A stretch of DNA of 64,000 bases from Aquisphaera insulae (lineage in GTDB: Bacteria > Planctomycetota > Planctomycetia > Isosphaerales > Isosphaeraceae): NCBI RefSeq assembly GCF_011064615.1, contig NZ_JAALJH010000008.1, forward strand, positions 62,001 to 126,000. Direction: 5' to 3'. The stretch's first letter is position 1, and every line of letters begins with the position of its first letter. Of the stretch, positions 18,427 through 29,015 are shown in pieces. The notes under the pieces were generated by a model. The model was not told where the DNA came from. It saw nothing but the letters and a program-made list of their open reading frames with translations, and searched no databases. The position numbers were made by a program, and so were the translations under genes.

Positions 18427-19365
18427 ATGAGCCGCCAGGACGAGACGCCCGAATCGAACGAGGGGACCGATCGACGCAGCCTGCTGAAGGGGACCGCCGG
18501 GGCCGCGATCCTGGGCCTCTCCGGCGTCGGGGCCGCGCACGGGGCGACGGCCGCGGACGGGCCCGCGGTCAAGAACGGCCGGATCCGGCAGTCGATCGTC
18601 CACTGGTGCTACGAGCCCGCCTGGCCCTCCATCGACGTCTACATCAAGAACGTCAAGGCGCTCGGCGTGACGAGCATCGAGCTGCTCCCGGTGAAGTACT
18701 TCCCCGCGCTCAAGGAGGCCGGGCTCACCTGCGCGATCGGCCAGATCGACATGGCCCCGGATCCCCCGTTCCTCAAGGGGTTCAACAACCCCGCGAACTG
18801 GGACCGCGTGATCAAGGCGACGACCGATGCGATCGACGCCTGTGCGGAGTACGGCTACAAGAAGGTCATCTGCTTCACCGGCTACAAGGAGGGCATCCCC
18901 GACGACGTCGGCGCGAAGAACTGCGTGGAGGGCTACAAGAAGGTCATCGGCCACGCCGAGAAGAAGGGCATCACGCTCTGCCTGGAGATGCTCAACTCGC
19001 GGGTCACCAGCCACCCGATGAAGGGGCATCCCGGCTACCAGGGGGACCACTGCGACTACTGCTTCGACATCATCAAGCGGGTCGGCTCTCCCAACCTGAA
19101 GCTCCTGTTCGACGTCTACCACGTCCAGATCATGGACGGGGATATCATCACCCGGCTCCGCGAGAATCGGGAATACATCGGCCACGTCCATGTGGCGGGG
19201 AACCCCGGCCGGGGCGAGCTCGACCAGGCCCAGGAGATCTACTTTCCGCCGATCATGAGCACCCTGCTCGAGATCGGCTACGACGGATTCGTCGGCCAGG
19301 AATTCATCCCCACGCGGGACCCCTTCCAGGGCCTGCATGAGGCGATCTCGGTGTGCGACGTCTGA
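18427..19365 (+). CDS. Exported sugar-phosphate isomerase/epimerase-like TIM barrel
   Basis: A 312-residue protein with a twin-arginine leader (DRRSLLKG, Ala/Gly-rich h-region to about residue 42) and a xylose-isomerase-like AP-endonuclease-2-type barrel, closest in layout to hydroxypyruvate isomerase. Candidate metal ligands are Glu in CLEMLNS, Asp in LLFDVYHVQ, His in GHVHVAGNPGR and Glu in GQEFIP. These fit a divalent-metal isomerase. It is divergent from the nucleoside hydrolase operon across a 235-base gap and could be coregulated. The true substrate is unknown, and export of an isomerase argues for a role on extracellular sugars. Confidence 0.84.
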   Translation: MSRQDETPESNEGTDRRSLLKGTAGAAILGLSGVGAAHGATAADGPAVKNGRIRQSIVHWCYEPAWPSIDVYIKNVKALGVTSIELLPVKYFPALKEAGLTCAIGQIDMAPDPPFLKGFNNPANWDRVIKATTDAIDACAEYGYKKVICFTGYKEGIPDDVGAKNCVEGYKKVIGHAEKKGITLCLEMLNSRVTSHPMKGHPGYQGDHCDYCFDIIKRVGSPNLKLLFDVYHVQIMDGDIITRLRENREYIGHVHVAGNPGRGELDQAQEIYFPPIMSTLLEIGYDGFVGQEFIPTRDPFQGLHEAISVCDV

Positions 19366-19510
19366 CGCCCGAAGTCCGGCCGTTTCCCGTCGAATTCGAA
19401 CGGCCTCGCCGGGCCGCCATGGGAAATCCGCGCCCTCGCGGGTAACCTGGAAGCCGTCACGAGGGGCCGCGGTGCGGCCGGTACGGTCTCGGATCGAGAG
19501 GACGGGCGGG

Positions 19511-21202
19511 ATGGCTCAGCGGGCGACGGCGGCATCGGTTCCTGGTTTCTCATCGCTGGGCCTGGACGATCGCCTGGTGGAAGCACTCGGGACGCTCGGC
19601 TACGAGGAGCCGACTCCCATCCAGCGCGAGGCGATCCCTCCGCTCCTCCAGCGGAACGACCTGATCGGCCAGGCGGCCACCGGGACGGGGAAGACGGCGG
19701 CCTTCGCGCTGCCGCTCCTCCATCGGCTGGCGAATCGCGAGGGGAAGGGGGACGGGCCGTTCGCGATCGTGCTGGTCCCCACCCGCGAGCTGGCGATGCA
19801 GGTCGCGGAGGCCGTGCATCGCTACGGCAGGGCGCTCGGTGCGAGCGTCCTGCCGATCTACGGAGGCCAGGCTTACGGCCCGCAGCTCCGCGCCCTCCAG
19901 CGGGGGGCCGACGTGATCATCGGCACGCCCGGGCGGACCCTCGACCTGGCGAAGGGGGGCAAGCTCCGGCTCGACGCCGTCGAGATCGTCGTCCTGGACG
20001 AGGCCGACGAGATGCTCGACATGGGCTTCGCGGAGGACATCGAGTCGATCCTCCACGAGACGCCGGCGGAGCGTCAGACCGTGCTCTTCTCCGCCACGCT
20101 GCCGCCGCGGATCGCCGCCATCGCCCGCCGGCACCTGACCGACCCGGTGAAGATCAAGATCGCGGCCGAGGCCGCCGTGGCCGGTTCGGCCGCGAAGGTG
20201 CGGCAGACCGCCTACATCGTCCCGCGCGGCCACAAGCTCGCGACGCTCGCCCGTGTGCTCGACGTCGAGAACCCGTCCTCCGCCATCGTCTTCTGCCGCC
20301 GCCGCAACGAGGTGGATGAGCTCGCGGAGAGCCTCAGCGTCCGCGGCTACCGCGTGGAGGCCCTCCACGGCGGGATGACCCAGGACCAGCGCAGCCGGGT
20401 GATGAAGAAGTTCCGGGGCGAGGCCTCCGACCTGCTCATCGCCACCGACGTCGCCGCCCGCGGCCTCGACATCCAGCACCTCTCGCACGTGATCAACTTC
20501 GACGTCCCGGCCGAGCCCGAGTCGTACGTCCACCGGATCGGCCGCGTCGGCCGGGCGGGACGCGAGGGGGTCGCGATCACCCTCGCGGAGCCTCGCGAGC
20601 AGCGCCAGCTCAGGTCCCTCGAACAGGCCACCGGGCAGAAGATCGCCATCGCGAAAGTCCCCACGATCGCCGACCTGAGGGCCCGACGCCTCGAGCTCAC
20701 GCGAGCCTCGCTCCGCGAGGCGATCGTCGAGGGCGAGCTGGAGAATTATCGCGTCGCCGTCGAGAACCTGGCCGGCGAGTTCGACCTGATGGACGTCGCC
20801 ATGGCCGCCGTCAAGCTCCTCCACCAGGGGAACAGCAACGAGGAGCAGGACCAGGAGGAGATCCCGGACGTCGAGATCCGCGATCGGGAACGCCCCCGCG
20901 GCGACGACCGCCCCAGGCCCGGCAAGGGCCGGCCTCCCCGATCCGGGGGCTTCCGCGGCGACATGGGCAAGATCTACGTCGGCGCGGGCCGCGCCGCGGG
21001 CATCCGACCCCAGGACCTTGTCGGTGCGATCACCAACGAGGCCGGCCTCACGGGCGGGCAGGTCGGCGGCATCGACATCGCCGACCGGTTCTCCCTCGTC
21101 GAGGTCCCCGAGGACCTGGTGGACTCGGTCATCGCCGCCCTCCGGTCCACCAAGCTGAAGGGCCGAAAGGTGACCGTCCGCCGCGACCGAGAGGGTGCCT
21201 GA
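19511..21202 (+). CDS. DEAD-box ATP-dependent RNA helicase with DbpA-type C-terminus
   Basis: A 563-residue RNA helicase. Motifs in order are the Q motif (PTPIQ), ATGTGKT, PTRELA, DEAD, SAT and HRIGRVGRAG. After the helicase core comes an acidic and then basic linker (about residues 445-475). A C-terminal domain beginning GKIYVGAGRAAG (about 478-555) matches the DbpA RNA-binding fold, which in DbpA and DeaD/CsdA targets structured RNA such as rRNA. The likely role is ribosome assembly or cold adaptation. ATG at 19511 follows GAGAGGA by eight bases; a longer frame upstream adds 58 unrelated residues. Confidence 0.93.
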   Translation: MAQRATAASVPGFSSLGLDDRLVEALGTLGYEEPTPIQREAIPPLLQRNDLIGQAATGTGKTAAFALPLLHRLANREGKGDGPFAIVLVPTRELAMQVAEAVHRYGRALGASVLPIYGGQAYGPQLRALQRGADVIIGTPGRTLDLAKGGKLRLDAVEIVVLDEADEMLDMGFAEDIESILHETPAERQTVLFSATLPPRIAAIARRHLTDPVKIKIAAEAAVAGSAAKVRQTAYIVPRGHKLATLARVLDVENPSSAIVFCRRRNEVDELAESLSVRGYRVEALHGGMTQDQRSRVMKKFRGEASDLLIATDVAARGLDIQHLSHVINFDVPAEPESYVHRIGRVGRAGREGVAITLAEPREQRQLRSLEQATGQKIAIAKVPTIADLRARRLELTRASLREAIVEGELENYRVAVENLAGEFDLMDVAMAAVKLLHQGNSNEEQDQEEIPDVEIRDRERPRGDDRPRPGKGRPPRSGGFRGDMGKIYVGAGRAAGIRPQDLVGAITNEAGLTGGQVGGIDIADRFSLVEVPEDLVDSVIAALRSTKLKGRKVTVRRDREGA

Positions 21203-21219
21203 TCGCGGACGCGCGCGGC

Positions 21220-22695
<1,476 letters not shown>

Positions 22696-22709
22696 GGACC
22701 GGGTCTCCG

Positions 22710-24944
22710 TCAATCGAGGTAGAGGAAGGCGTTGGCGCTCAGGGAGAGCAGCGCGTAATGCTGGAGTGCCGCCGCGTCATCAAGGCGGGCGTCCTTCTCC
22801 AGCGACCTGATCCACTCCACGTCGCGGCGGATCTCCTCCGCGGGAGGTTCCGCGCCCGTGCAGAGCCGGATGGCCCGTCGAACCTGTTCGTCGAGCGATC
22901 CCGGCCGCTCCCGGACCAGCCGCTTCGCCAGGAGGGCGGCGTGTCGGTTGGCGAACTCGCCGTTGAGGAGCCCGAGGGCCTGCGAGGGGACCGTGGTCGT
23001 GTAGCGGACGGGGCAGCTCGAGTCCGTGTCGGGGGCGTCGTGGGTGGCGAGGATCGGCAACGGGAGCGACCGCTTGACGTGGACGTACACGCTCCGCCGC
23101 GAAGCCTCTTCCGGGGGCGAGACCGTCCAGCCCAGGCCCGGGATCGACTGCCCCGCGAGCACCTCCGCCGGGATCGGCGGGCAGACGCTCGGACCGCCGG
23201 CCCGGTCATTCAGCACTCCGCTGACCGCGAGGATCGAGTCCCGGACCTCCTCGCCGGACAGCCTGCGCATCGGAAACCGCCAGTACAGTTGATTGCCCGG
23301 ATCTTTCGACAGCCCGCCGTCAGAGGAACGGGAGGACATCCGATACGCCCCCGAAAGGACGATCAGCCGGTGCATCCGCTTGAGCGTCCAGCCCCCGTCC
23401 ATCAGCTCGCCGGCCAGCCAGTCGAGCAACTCCGGATGGGTCGCCGGCTCGCCGAGCGCTCCGAAGTCGTTCGGGGTGGGGACGATCCCGCGGCCGAAGT
23501 GGAACTGCCAGAGACGGTTCGCCATCACCCGCGCCGTCATCGGGTTGCGGCGGTCCGTCAGCCAGTCGGCGAGCGCCCGGCGCTTGCCGGATCCTCGTGG
23601 GAACGAGGCATAGCATTCGCCCAGCATGCCCGGAGTCCCGGGCTCCACCGCCGGGCCAAGAGCGTTCGGGTTGCCCCGCAGCAGGACATGGGTCTCGGCC
23701 TGCCCCTCCTCGCGGACGCACATCACGGGGACACCCGGCGCGGGCCCGACCTCCTTCAGGTCCTTGCCGTCGGGATGCGTCACATCGTGGAAGAAGGCCA
23801 GGAGCCGGTAGTAGTCGGCCTGGGGGATCGGATCCTTCTTGTGGTCGTGGCAGCGGGCGCAGTTGATCGAGAGCCCGAGGAAGACCTGGCCGGTCGTCGA
23901 CACGATGCCGTCGAGCCCGTCGTAGCGGGCCTGGGGACGGTCCACCGGCTCGTCGTCCCAGAGGCCCAGTCGATAGAATCCGGTCGCCGCCACGGAGTCG
24001 ACGGAGTTCGGATCGATCTCATCCCCGGCGAGCTGTTCGTGGAGGAATCGGTCGTACGGCCGGTCGTCGTTGAACGCGCGGATGACGTAGTCGCGATATC
24101 GCCAGGCGAAGGGCTTGGCGCCGTCACGCTCGTAGCCGTTGGTCTCCGCGTAACGGACCAGGTCCAGCCAGTGCCGGCCCCAGGCCTCGCCGTAACGTGG
24201 AGAGGCGAGCAGCCGGTCCACGAGCCGGGCGTCGGCATCGGCCGAGCGATCGGCGAGATAGGCGTCGACTTCCTCGGGCGTGGGGGGCAGTCCGGTCAGG
24301 TCGTAGCTCACCCGGCGGATCCAGGCCACGCGGTCGGCCGGGCCCGCTGGCGACAGCCCTGCGGCCTCAAGCCGGGCGTTCAGGAAGGCGTCGATCGGGT
24401 TCCGCACCCGATCGGCATGGACGACGGGCGGGATTGGCGGCCGAACGACGGCATGGAATACGACCTTCGGGGCGGAATTCGCCTTCGCCTTCGTCGGCCG
24501 TGGGTTGCTGGGAGTATCGACCCTGGAGGCGGTGTCGCCTGCCGTCCAGCTCATCCCCTCGCGAATCCAGCGATCGAGCGTCGCGACCTCCTCGGCCGGC
24601 AGCTTGCCCGACGGGGGCATCTCGAGCCCCTCGAAGCGGACGGCCTGAAGGATCAGGCTTTGCTCGGGCCGATCGAGCGCGACGGCCGGTCCCTGGTCGC
24701 CTCCTTCGAGGATCGACGCGCGGGAGTCCAGCCGGAGTCCGCCGCGGATCTTCGCCTCGCCGCCGTGGCACTTGAGGCAGCGATTGCGGAGGATCGGCTC
24801 CACCCTGGAGCGAAAGAACTCGACCTTCGAAGGCCCCGGGGCGGCGTCTCCCGGCTCGCTTGCGGCCCGCAGAGAACCGGCGGTGACAGCCAGGACCAGG
24901 AAGGTGGTCAGGCCGGCCAAGAGCCGTTCATCGAAGTACGGCAT
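22710..24944 (-). CDS. DUF1549/DUF1553 protein with cytochrome-c-like domain
   Basis: A 744-residue exported protein. After a signal peptide (to about residue 28) comes a planctomycete cytochrome C domain with NRCLKCHGG (CxxCH, possible haem site), then DUF1549 (about residues 170-380), which contains a second CxxCH in NCARCHDHK, and DUF1553 (about 440-700). Family members are thought to act with the neighbouring DUF1501 protein at the cell surface, but no reaction is established. ATG at 24944 has a very good CGGAGG six bases upstream, which settles the start; the earlier in-frame ATG at 25007 has none. It is the first gene of a two-gene operon. Confidence 0.92.
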   Translation of the reverse strand: MPYFDERLLAGLTTFLVLAVTAGSLRAASEPGDAAPGPSKVEFFRSRVEPILRNRCLKCHGGEAKIRGGLRLDSRASILEGGDQGPAVALDRPEQSLILQAVRFEGLEMPPSGKLPAEEVATLDRWIREGMSWTAGDTASRVDTPSNPRPTKAKANSAPKVVFHAVVRPPIPPVVHADRVRNPIDAFLNARLEAAGLSPAGPADRVAWIRRVSYDLTGLPPTPEEVDAYLADRSADADARLVDRLLASPRYGEAWGRHWLDLVRYAETNGYERDGAKPFAWRYRDYVIRAFNDDRPYDRFLHEQLAGDEIDPNSVDSVAATGFYRLGLWDDEPVDRPQARYDGLDGIVSTTGQVFLGLSINCARCHDHKKDPIPQADYYRLLAFFHDVTHPDGKDLKEVGPAPGVPVMCVREEGQAETHVLLRGNPNALGPAVEPGTPGMLGECYASFPRGSGKRRALADWLTDRRNPMTARVMANRLWQFHFGRGIVPTPNDFGALGEPATHPELLDWLAGELMDGGWTLKRMHRLIVLSGAYRMSSRSSDGGLSKDPGNQLYWRFPMRRLSGEEVRDSILAVSGVLNDRAGGPSVCPPIPAEVLAGQSIPGLGWTVSPPEEASRRSVYVHVKRSLPLPILATHDAPDTDSSCPVRYTTTVPSQALGLLNGEFANRHAALLAKRLVRERPGSLDEQVRRAIRLCTGAEPPAEEIRRDVEWIRSLEKDARLDDAAALQHYALLSLSANAFLYLD

Positions 24945-25063
24945 GCTGGCCTCCGAGGTGAGTCCGGTGGGTTCGACGCGGCGGGATCCTGTCCTAGCAG
25001 GTTGCACACAAGTTCAACAAAGACGTGTCGCCGCGTCAAGCTCGGGGAGCGACCCTAGACCGG

Positions 25064-25531
25064 TCAGCGAGCGACGGAGTGGCCAACGTAGACGTCCTTC
25101 ACACCCAGATCGGTCATCGCCCGGATGAAGCCATCGCGGTCGACCCGGACGACGTCGTAACCCTGGCCAGACTGGGAGCGAAACTCGAACGATCGTCCGT
25201 CATGAGAGGGGAGCATCCCGAGTACTGCGGTCTTGCCCTCGACCGTCCGGAGGACGATCTCGCCCGTCGATTCGCACTTGTGGTCCGACGATCGACGGGC
25301 GGTCCTCAGGACCCTGGCGAGCGCGGCGATCCGGGAGGCATCCCCGTTCTCGATCGTCGCGGCCCGCTGGGCGCCTGGGACGTCAATCAGTCGGATCTTC
25401 ACCTCGCGGAACTCGCCATCGGGCAGGACGCGTACCACGGGATCTCCGGCCGGACCGAGGAGCAGGAAGAGGATCACGCTCCCGGCCAGGCACACGGTCA
25501 TCATTCCGAGTTTCCGGACCCTGGATCGCAT
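25064..25531 (-). CDS. Hypothetical protein with N-terminal membrane anchor
   Basis: A 155-residue protein with a basic start and one hydrophobic segment (about residues 8-28), then a soluble part of about 120 residues with predicted strands. I do not recognise the family. ATG at 25531 follows GAGGGGG closely. The gene lies between YqeY and the DUF1549 gene on the same strand, 39 bases after YqeY, so a shared transcript with YqeY is possible. Confidence 0.6.
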   Translation of the reverse strand: MRSRVRKLGMMTVCLAGSVILFLLLGPAGDPVVRVLPDGEFREVKIRLIDVPGAQRAATIENGDASRIAALARVLRTARRSSDHKCESTGEIVLRTVEGKTAVLGMLPSHDGRSFEFRSQSGQGYDVVRVDRDGFIRAMTDLGVKDVYVGHSVAR

Positions 25532-25570
25532 GGCCCCCTCGCACACCGGACTCAACCGCGACGCAAGCCA

Positions 25571-25969
25571 TCACGCTCGCAGCATGGCGATGACCGCCTT
25601 GACGTCATCGCTCTCCACCGGCTTCCCGGCCAGGGCTTTCATGGCGATTCCCATCGCCATGCCATCCTTCGGCGCAGACTTGATCTGGTCGCGGACGGGA
25701 GCGAGGGCCTCGACGATTTGATCGGTGGACAGGGACGCGGGGACCCATTCGCGGAGAAAGTCGAGCTCTTCGGGGGTGAAGGTCGTGGGTCCGCCCTTCG
25801 CCTCCTTGAGGATCCCGCGCATCTTCTTGATCGCCTCGTCGTCGGAGACCTCCTCGCCGGTGCCGAGCGTGAGCCCGGCGATCCAGTAGCGGAGGAAGCC
25901 GGTTCGGGCGGCGTCCCTGGCCTTCATGGCGTCCTTCAGTTGCGACCGCATGCGCTGGACGATGGTCAT
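25571..25969 (-). CDS. GatB/YqeY domain protein
   Basis: A 132-residue YqeY-like protein, shorter than the usual ~148 residues. It shows the opening RMRSQLKDAMKARD, an EELDFLREWVPASLS stretch matching the family's YLP segment, and a C-terminal GMAMGIAMKALAGK where the family normally has MGKVMKxLxxKxxGxxDG. The domain is shared with the tail of GatB in tRNA-dependent amidotransferases. Stand-alone YqeY may assist tRNA amidation, but this is not proven. Confidence 0.85.
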   Translation of the reverse strand: MTIVQRMRSQLKDAMKARDAARTGFLRYWIAGLTLGTGEEVSDDEAIKKMRGILKEAKGGPTTFTPEELDFLREWVPASLSTDQIVEALAPVRDQIKSAPKDGMAMGIAMKALAGKPVESDDVKAVIAMLRA

Positions 25970-26154
25970 AACCTGTTACCTTCCGGGAACTCCTGGCGAC
26001 CGGAGCGACTCGAATCGTGGCCCCGTCCGATCGATTTGCGTCAGTCCCTACCAAGATGGTGGCTCGTTTTCGCACCTTTTTTCAAGGCATCTGCCGTCCG
26101 GGCCGATGGGAAAGAAGGAAGAACTGGATTCCGCGGTACAAGGAGGTTCAAACG

Positions 26155-26457
26155 GTGAATTCCGCTGATGGCTCGCTCTCGGTCGAGATGATTCGCTGGA
26201 CGTTCACGGTGGCCCAGGAGCATCGGGTCGAGATCGAGACCCACCTCCTGGACCTTGGTCTGGAGATCCAGGCGCGGGGCGATGATGTCCTCGTCGTGAC
26301 CTGGGACGAGCCCGAAGGGGGCATCGACGAGCTGATCGAGGAGCTCTGGGCGATCAACGGCGAGCCGTTCGAGATCACCCACGAAGAGTTCCATCGCGCC
26401 TCGCTCCTCGTCTACCACCCCGAGGACTCGGCCCCGTCCGAGAGCGCCGCGGCTTGA
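26155..26457 (+). CDS. Small acidic hypothetical protein
   Basis: A 100-residue acidic cytoplasmic protein with no membrane segment and no family I recognise. Its middle alternates short strands and helices. GTG at 26155 is chosen because AAGGAGG at 26140-26146 is a near-perfect ribosome binding site eight bases away; upstream in-frame codons lack one. A hairpin follows the stop by 30 bases (26488-26509). The strong translation signal suggests a well-expressed single-gene transcript. Confidence 0.72.
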   Translation: MNSADGSLSVEMIRWTFTVAQEHRVEIETHLLDLGLEIQARGDDVLVVTWDEPEGGIDELIEELWAINGEPFEITHEEFHRASLLVYHPEDSAPSESAAA

Positions 26458-26487
26458 CGAGGAAGTCAAGCAGGGCGGCCGCTCCCC

Positions 26488-26509
26488 ACCGGGATAGAGA
26501 CGTCCCGGT
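26488..26509 (+). terminator. Candidate hairpin terminator
   Basis: ACCGGGA (26488-26494) and TCCCGGT (26503-26509) form a perfect 7-bp stem with an 8-base loop, 30 bases after the small acidic protein gene. There is no T-tract, so termination without Rho is uncertain. Confidence 0.45.
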
Positions 26510-26713
26510 AGGCGAGGGTTCGCTCACTCGCGTTCTCCCCCTCGCGCACGCCGCTCGAAACGCTCGACTTTCACTGATCGCGAAGCGAACGGGCCGCGCC
26601 ATGCGGTCCGTTTCCGCGCGCCGACCTCGCCTGAGATTGACGACCCGGGCCTTTTCCCCTACCCTGCCGCCGCATCGGTTCCGGCTCGATCTCGCACGAC
26701 CTCGCTTCGACGG

Positions 26714-27271
26714 ATGAGGGGGGCCTCCTTGAACCCGCGATGGACCGCCCGACGGCTGATCGTCTCTGCATTCCTCCTGTTCCACCTGACCGCGACGGCG
26801 GTCTGGAACGTCCCCAACTCGCCGATCGGGAAGCAACTGATCCCGGTCTTCCGGCCGTACATGCTTCCCCTGGGGCTCTGGCAGTCCTGGTGGATGTTCG
26901 CCCCCAATCCCATGGGATCGACGGCGGAGATGGAGGCCGAGGTCATCGACGCCCAGGGGATGCGGCACCTCTGGGAGTTCCCCAGAGTGGCCCAGCTCGC
27001 CTGGTGGCAGAAGGTCCCGCTCTTCCGGCATCCCAAGTACACGTGCAACATGCTGGCCCCGGAATGTGGTGCCCAGCGCGAGTTCACCGCGCGGCATGCC
27101 GTCCGTCGATTGAACCTCCAGGCCGAATCATTCCCGGTCCACGCCACGCTGATGTGTCGGTTCCGCGAGCCCCCGCCGCCCGGCCAGACGAGCCAAACGT
27201 CACCCCGGAGCCGAAGCGTCCAGGTCCTCGGCACCTATGATTTCGTGAGCTTCGAGGAGGTCCATCCGTGA
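26714..27271 (+). CDS. Membrane-anchored partner of HTTM protein
   Basis: A 185-residue protein with an N-terminal hydrophobic segment (about residues 14-33) and a WWMFAPNP motif near residue 60. That motif resembles proteins often encoded beside HTTM/gamma-carboxylase-like genes (DUF5819-like). The rest is soluble and probably outside the membrane. Its last four bases overlap the start of the HTTM gene (GTGA), so the two are translationally coupled. A TTG at 26729 with GAGGGGGG six or seven bases upstream is an equally good start. Function unknown; a joint role with the HTTM protein is inferred. Confidence 0.72.
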   Translation: MRGASLNPRWTARRLIVSAFLLFHLTATAVWNVPNSPIGKQLIPVFRPYMLPLGLWQSWWMFAPNPMGSTAEMEAEVIDAQGMRHLWEFPRVAQLAWWQKVPLFRHPKYTCNMLAPECGAQREFTARHAVRRLNLQAESFPVHATLMCRFREPPPPGQTSQTSPRSRSVQVLGTYDFVSFEEVHP

Positions 27272-28284
27272 ATCCAATCCAGGCCTGGAATCGGTTCTGG
27301 TTCGGCCCGATCTCGGCGAAGCCGCTCGGGGCCTTCCGGATCGTCTTCGGACTGCTCGTCCTGGCCCATCTCGGATACATCTCCGTCGACCTGGACTACT
27401 GGTACACGGACGCCGGCATCCTGCGGGGGGCCGAGGCGCGGACCGTCGCCGGCGACCTCCGTTTCTCGCCTCTGCTCTACGTCCAGGATCCGGCCTCGGT
27501 ACGGGTCGTGGTGGCGGTGACGGCGCTCGCCACGGCCCTGTTCATCGCCGGTTGGCGGACCCGCGTGATGGGCGTGCTCGTCTACCTGGGATTGCTGTCG
27601 CTCTATCATCGCAACATCGCGTCCAATTGCGGCCCGGACGAGCTGATGATGATCACGAGCTTCTACATGATGCTCTGCCCTTGCGGAGCCGCCTACTCCC
27701 TGGACGCCCGCCGCGAGGCCCGGCGGCGGGGCACCGATGCGGAGCCGCTGATCGTCCCGTGGGCGCAGCGGCTCTTGCAGGTTCAGCTCGCCCTGGTCTA
27801 CTTCGCGACCGCGGCGTTCAAGTGCAACGGCGCCACATGGCTCGGCGGCACCGCGATCCATTTCGTGCTCTTCAATGCCGAGGTACGCCAGTTCGACCTG
27901 GAATGGCTGGCGAACTACCCCGTGCTCCTCTGCGTGCTCACCTACGCGGCGCTCCTGCTCGAGTTCGCGCTCGCGTTCCTGCTCTGGTTTCGACCGACGC
28001 GCAAGTGGGTCGCACTCCTCGGGGTTGGACTCCATGCGGGGATCGTCCCCCTGGTGAACGTCCCGCTCTTCGGCGAGCAGATGACGGCACTTTACCTGGT
28101 CTTCCTCGCCCCGGACGAGCTCAGTGCTTTATTGCGAACGATCGATCCGCGTCGCTGGCTGAGCCGGACGGGCCCGGGGTGGAACGCGCTCTCCTCGCGC
28201 CTGGACCCGGCCGGGGCCCTTCCGCTGGCCGGATGGCGACAGCTCGAGCTCCGCTTCGAGGCCGGCGAAACCGCGGCGGGATGA
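27268..28284 (+). CDS. HTTM (vitamin K-dependent carboxylase-like) membrane protein
   Basis: A 338-residue integral membrane protein with about seven or eight hydrophobic segments, matching the HTTM domain (horizontally transferred transmembrane domain), related to the membrane part of gamma-glutamyl carboxylase. Landmarks are KPLGAFRIVFGLLVL at the start, YHRNIASNCGPDELM near residue 115 and FATAAFKCNGATWLGG near residue 175. Bacterial members have no assigned reaction. GTG at 27268 overlaps the preceding gene by four bases. Confidence 0.85.
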   Translation: MNPIQAWNRFWFGPISAKPLGAFRIVFGLLVLAHLGYISVDLDYWYTDAGILRGAEARTVAGDLRFSPLLYVQDPASVRVVVAVTALATALFIAGWRTRVMGVLVYLGLLSLYHRNIASNCGPDELMMITSFYMMLCPCGAAYSLDARREARRRGTDAEPLIVPWAQRLLQVQLALVYFATAAFKCNGATWLGGTAIHFVLFNAEVRQFDLEWLANYPVLLCVLTYAALLLEFALAFLLWFRPTRKWVALLGVGLHAGIVPLVNVPLFGEQMTALYLVFLAPDELSALLRTIDPRRWLSRTGPGWNALSSRLDPAGALPLAGWRQLELRFEAGETAAG

Positions 28285-28293
28285 ACCCGGCCT

Positions 28294-28806
28294 CTAGGTG
28301 CGGGTAAGTGGAGCAATTCGGCCTGCATGCGCGGGAAACGCGGCCGTGAGGGCGGCGCAGGATCCCTGCTCGTAGTCCGCGTAGTCGAAGCCGGGGGCCA
28401 TGGTCGCCCCGAGCAGGATGAACTCGACGCCCGGCTCGAGCATGGTCCCCTGCCAGATGCCGGGCGGGACGATGACCTGCGGGGATTCGCCTGCGAGGAT
28501 GTCTGATCCCAGGATCACCTCGCGGGCTTCCCCGTCCGGATGGATCTGGAGCATCCTGGCCGGTCCGCCCAGGTAGACGTGGAAGACCTCCTCGGTCGGG
28601 AGCCGGTGCATCTCGGAAAACGTCTTCGAGGTGAGCAGGTAGTAGATCGAGGTCCCGTGGCTGCGGACGGCATCAGGCGGGTATCCGGGCGGGAGCGAGG
28701 CTCCCCGGATCGTCCGCTCGGACCGATACGTCTCGCGGAAGTAGCCCCCCTCGATCGGGTGCGGCTTCAGGTCGAGCGCGGCGATGATCTCTTCGGCGGT
28801 CGGCAT
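28294..28806 (-). CDS. DUF985 cupin protein
   Basis: A 170-residue single-domain beta-barrel of the DUF985 cupin family. Segments typical of the family are PHPIEGGYFRETYRS, TSIYYLLT, HRLPTEEVFHVYLGGP and the C-terminal PGFDYADYE. Cupins bind small molecules, some as sugar epimerases or metal enzymes; the ligand of this group is not settled. ATG at 28806 follows CGGAG by four bases, rejecting a longer frame that starts at 28938. It converges on the HTTM gene with a 9-base gap. Confidence 0.88.
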   Translation of the reverse strand: MPTAEEIIAALDLKPHPIEGGYFRETYRSERTIRGASLPPGYPPDAVRSHGTSIYYLLTSKTFSEMHRLPTEEVFHVYLGGPARMLQIHPDGEAREVILGSDILAGESPQVIVPPGIWQGTMLEPGVEFILLGATMAPGFDYADYEQGSCAALTAAFPAHAGRIAPLTRT

Positions 28807-29015
28807 GATGCTCCGATTTCCTGCTGGCGGCGCGGCGGGCAACCCGATTCCTCGACGGGCGTCCGGCGACTCTATCCCGATCTTCGGGTCGGTGGCAAGC
28901 GACCACGAGTCTGTTGTCGTCGGATCGAAAGAAATCATGGATCGACGCCCGTGCAGCCGATCTCAATTCGGGATACTGTCCTTGCCAACCGGGATGCCCG
29001 GACGGAGAGGCGGCC

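Noticed and set aside
22758..25058. A 766-residue open frame on the plus strand
   Set aside because: It is opposite the DUF1549/DUF1553 gene, whose CxxCH motifs and strong ribosome binding site show the true strand.
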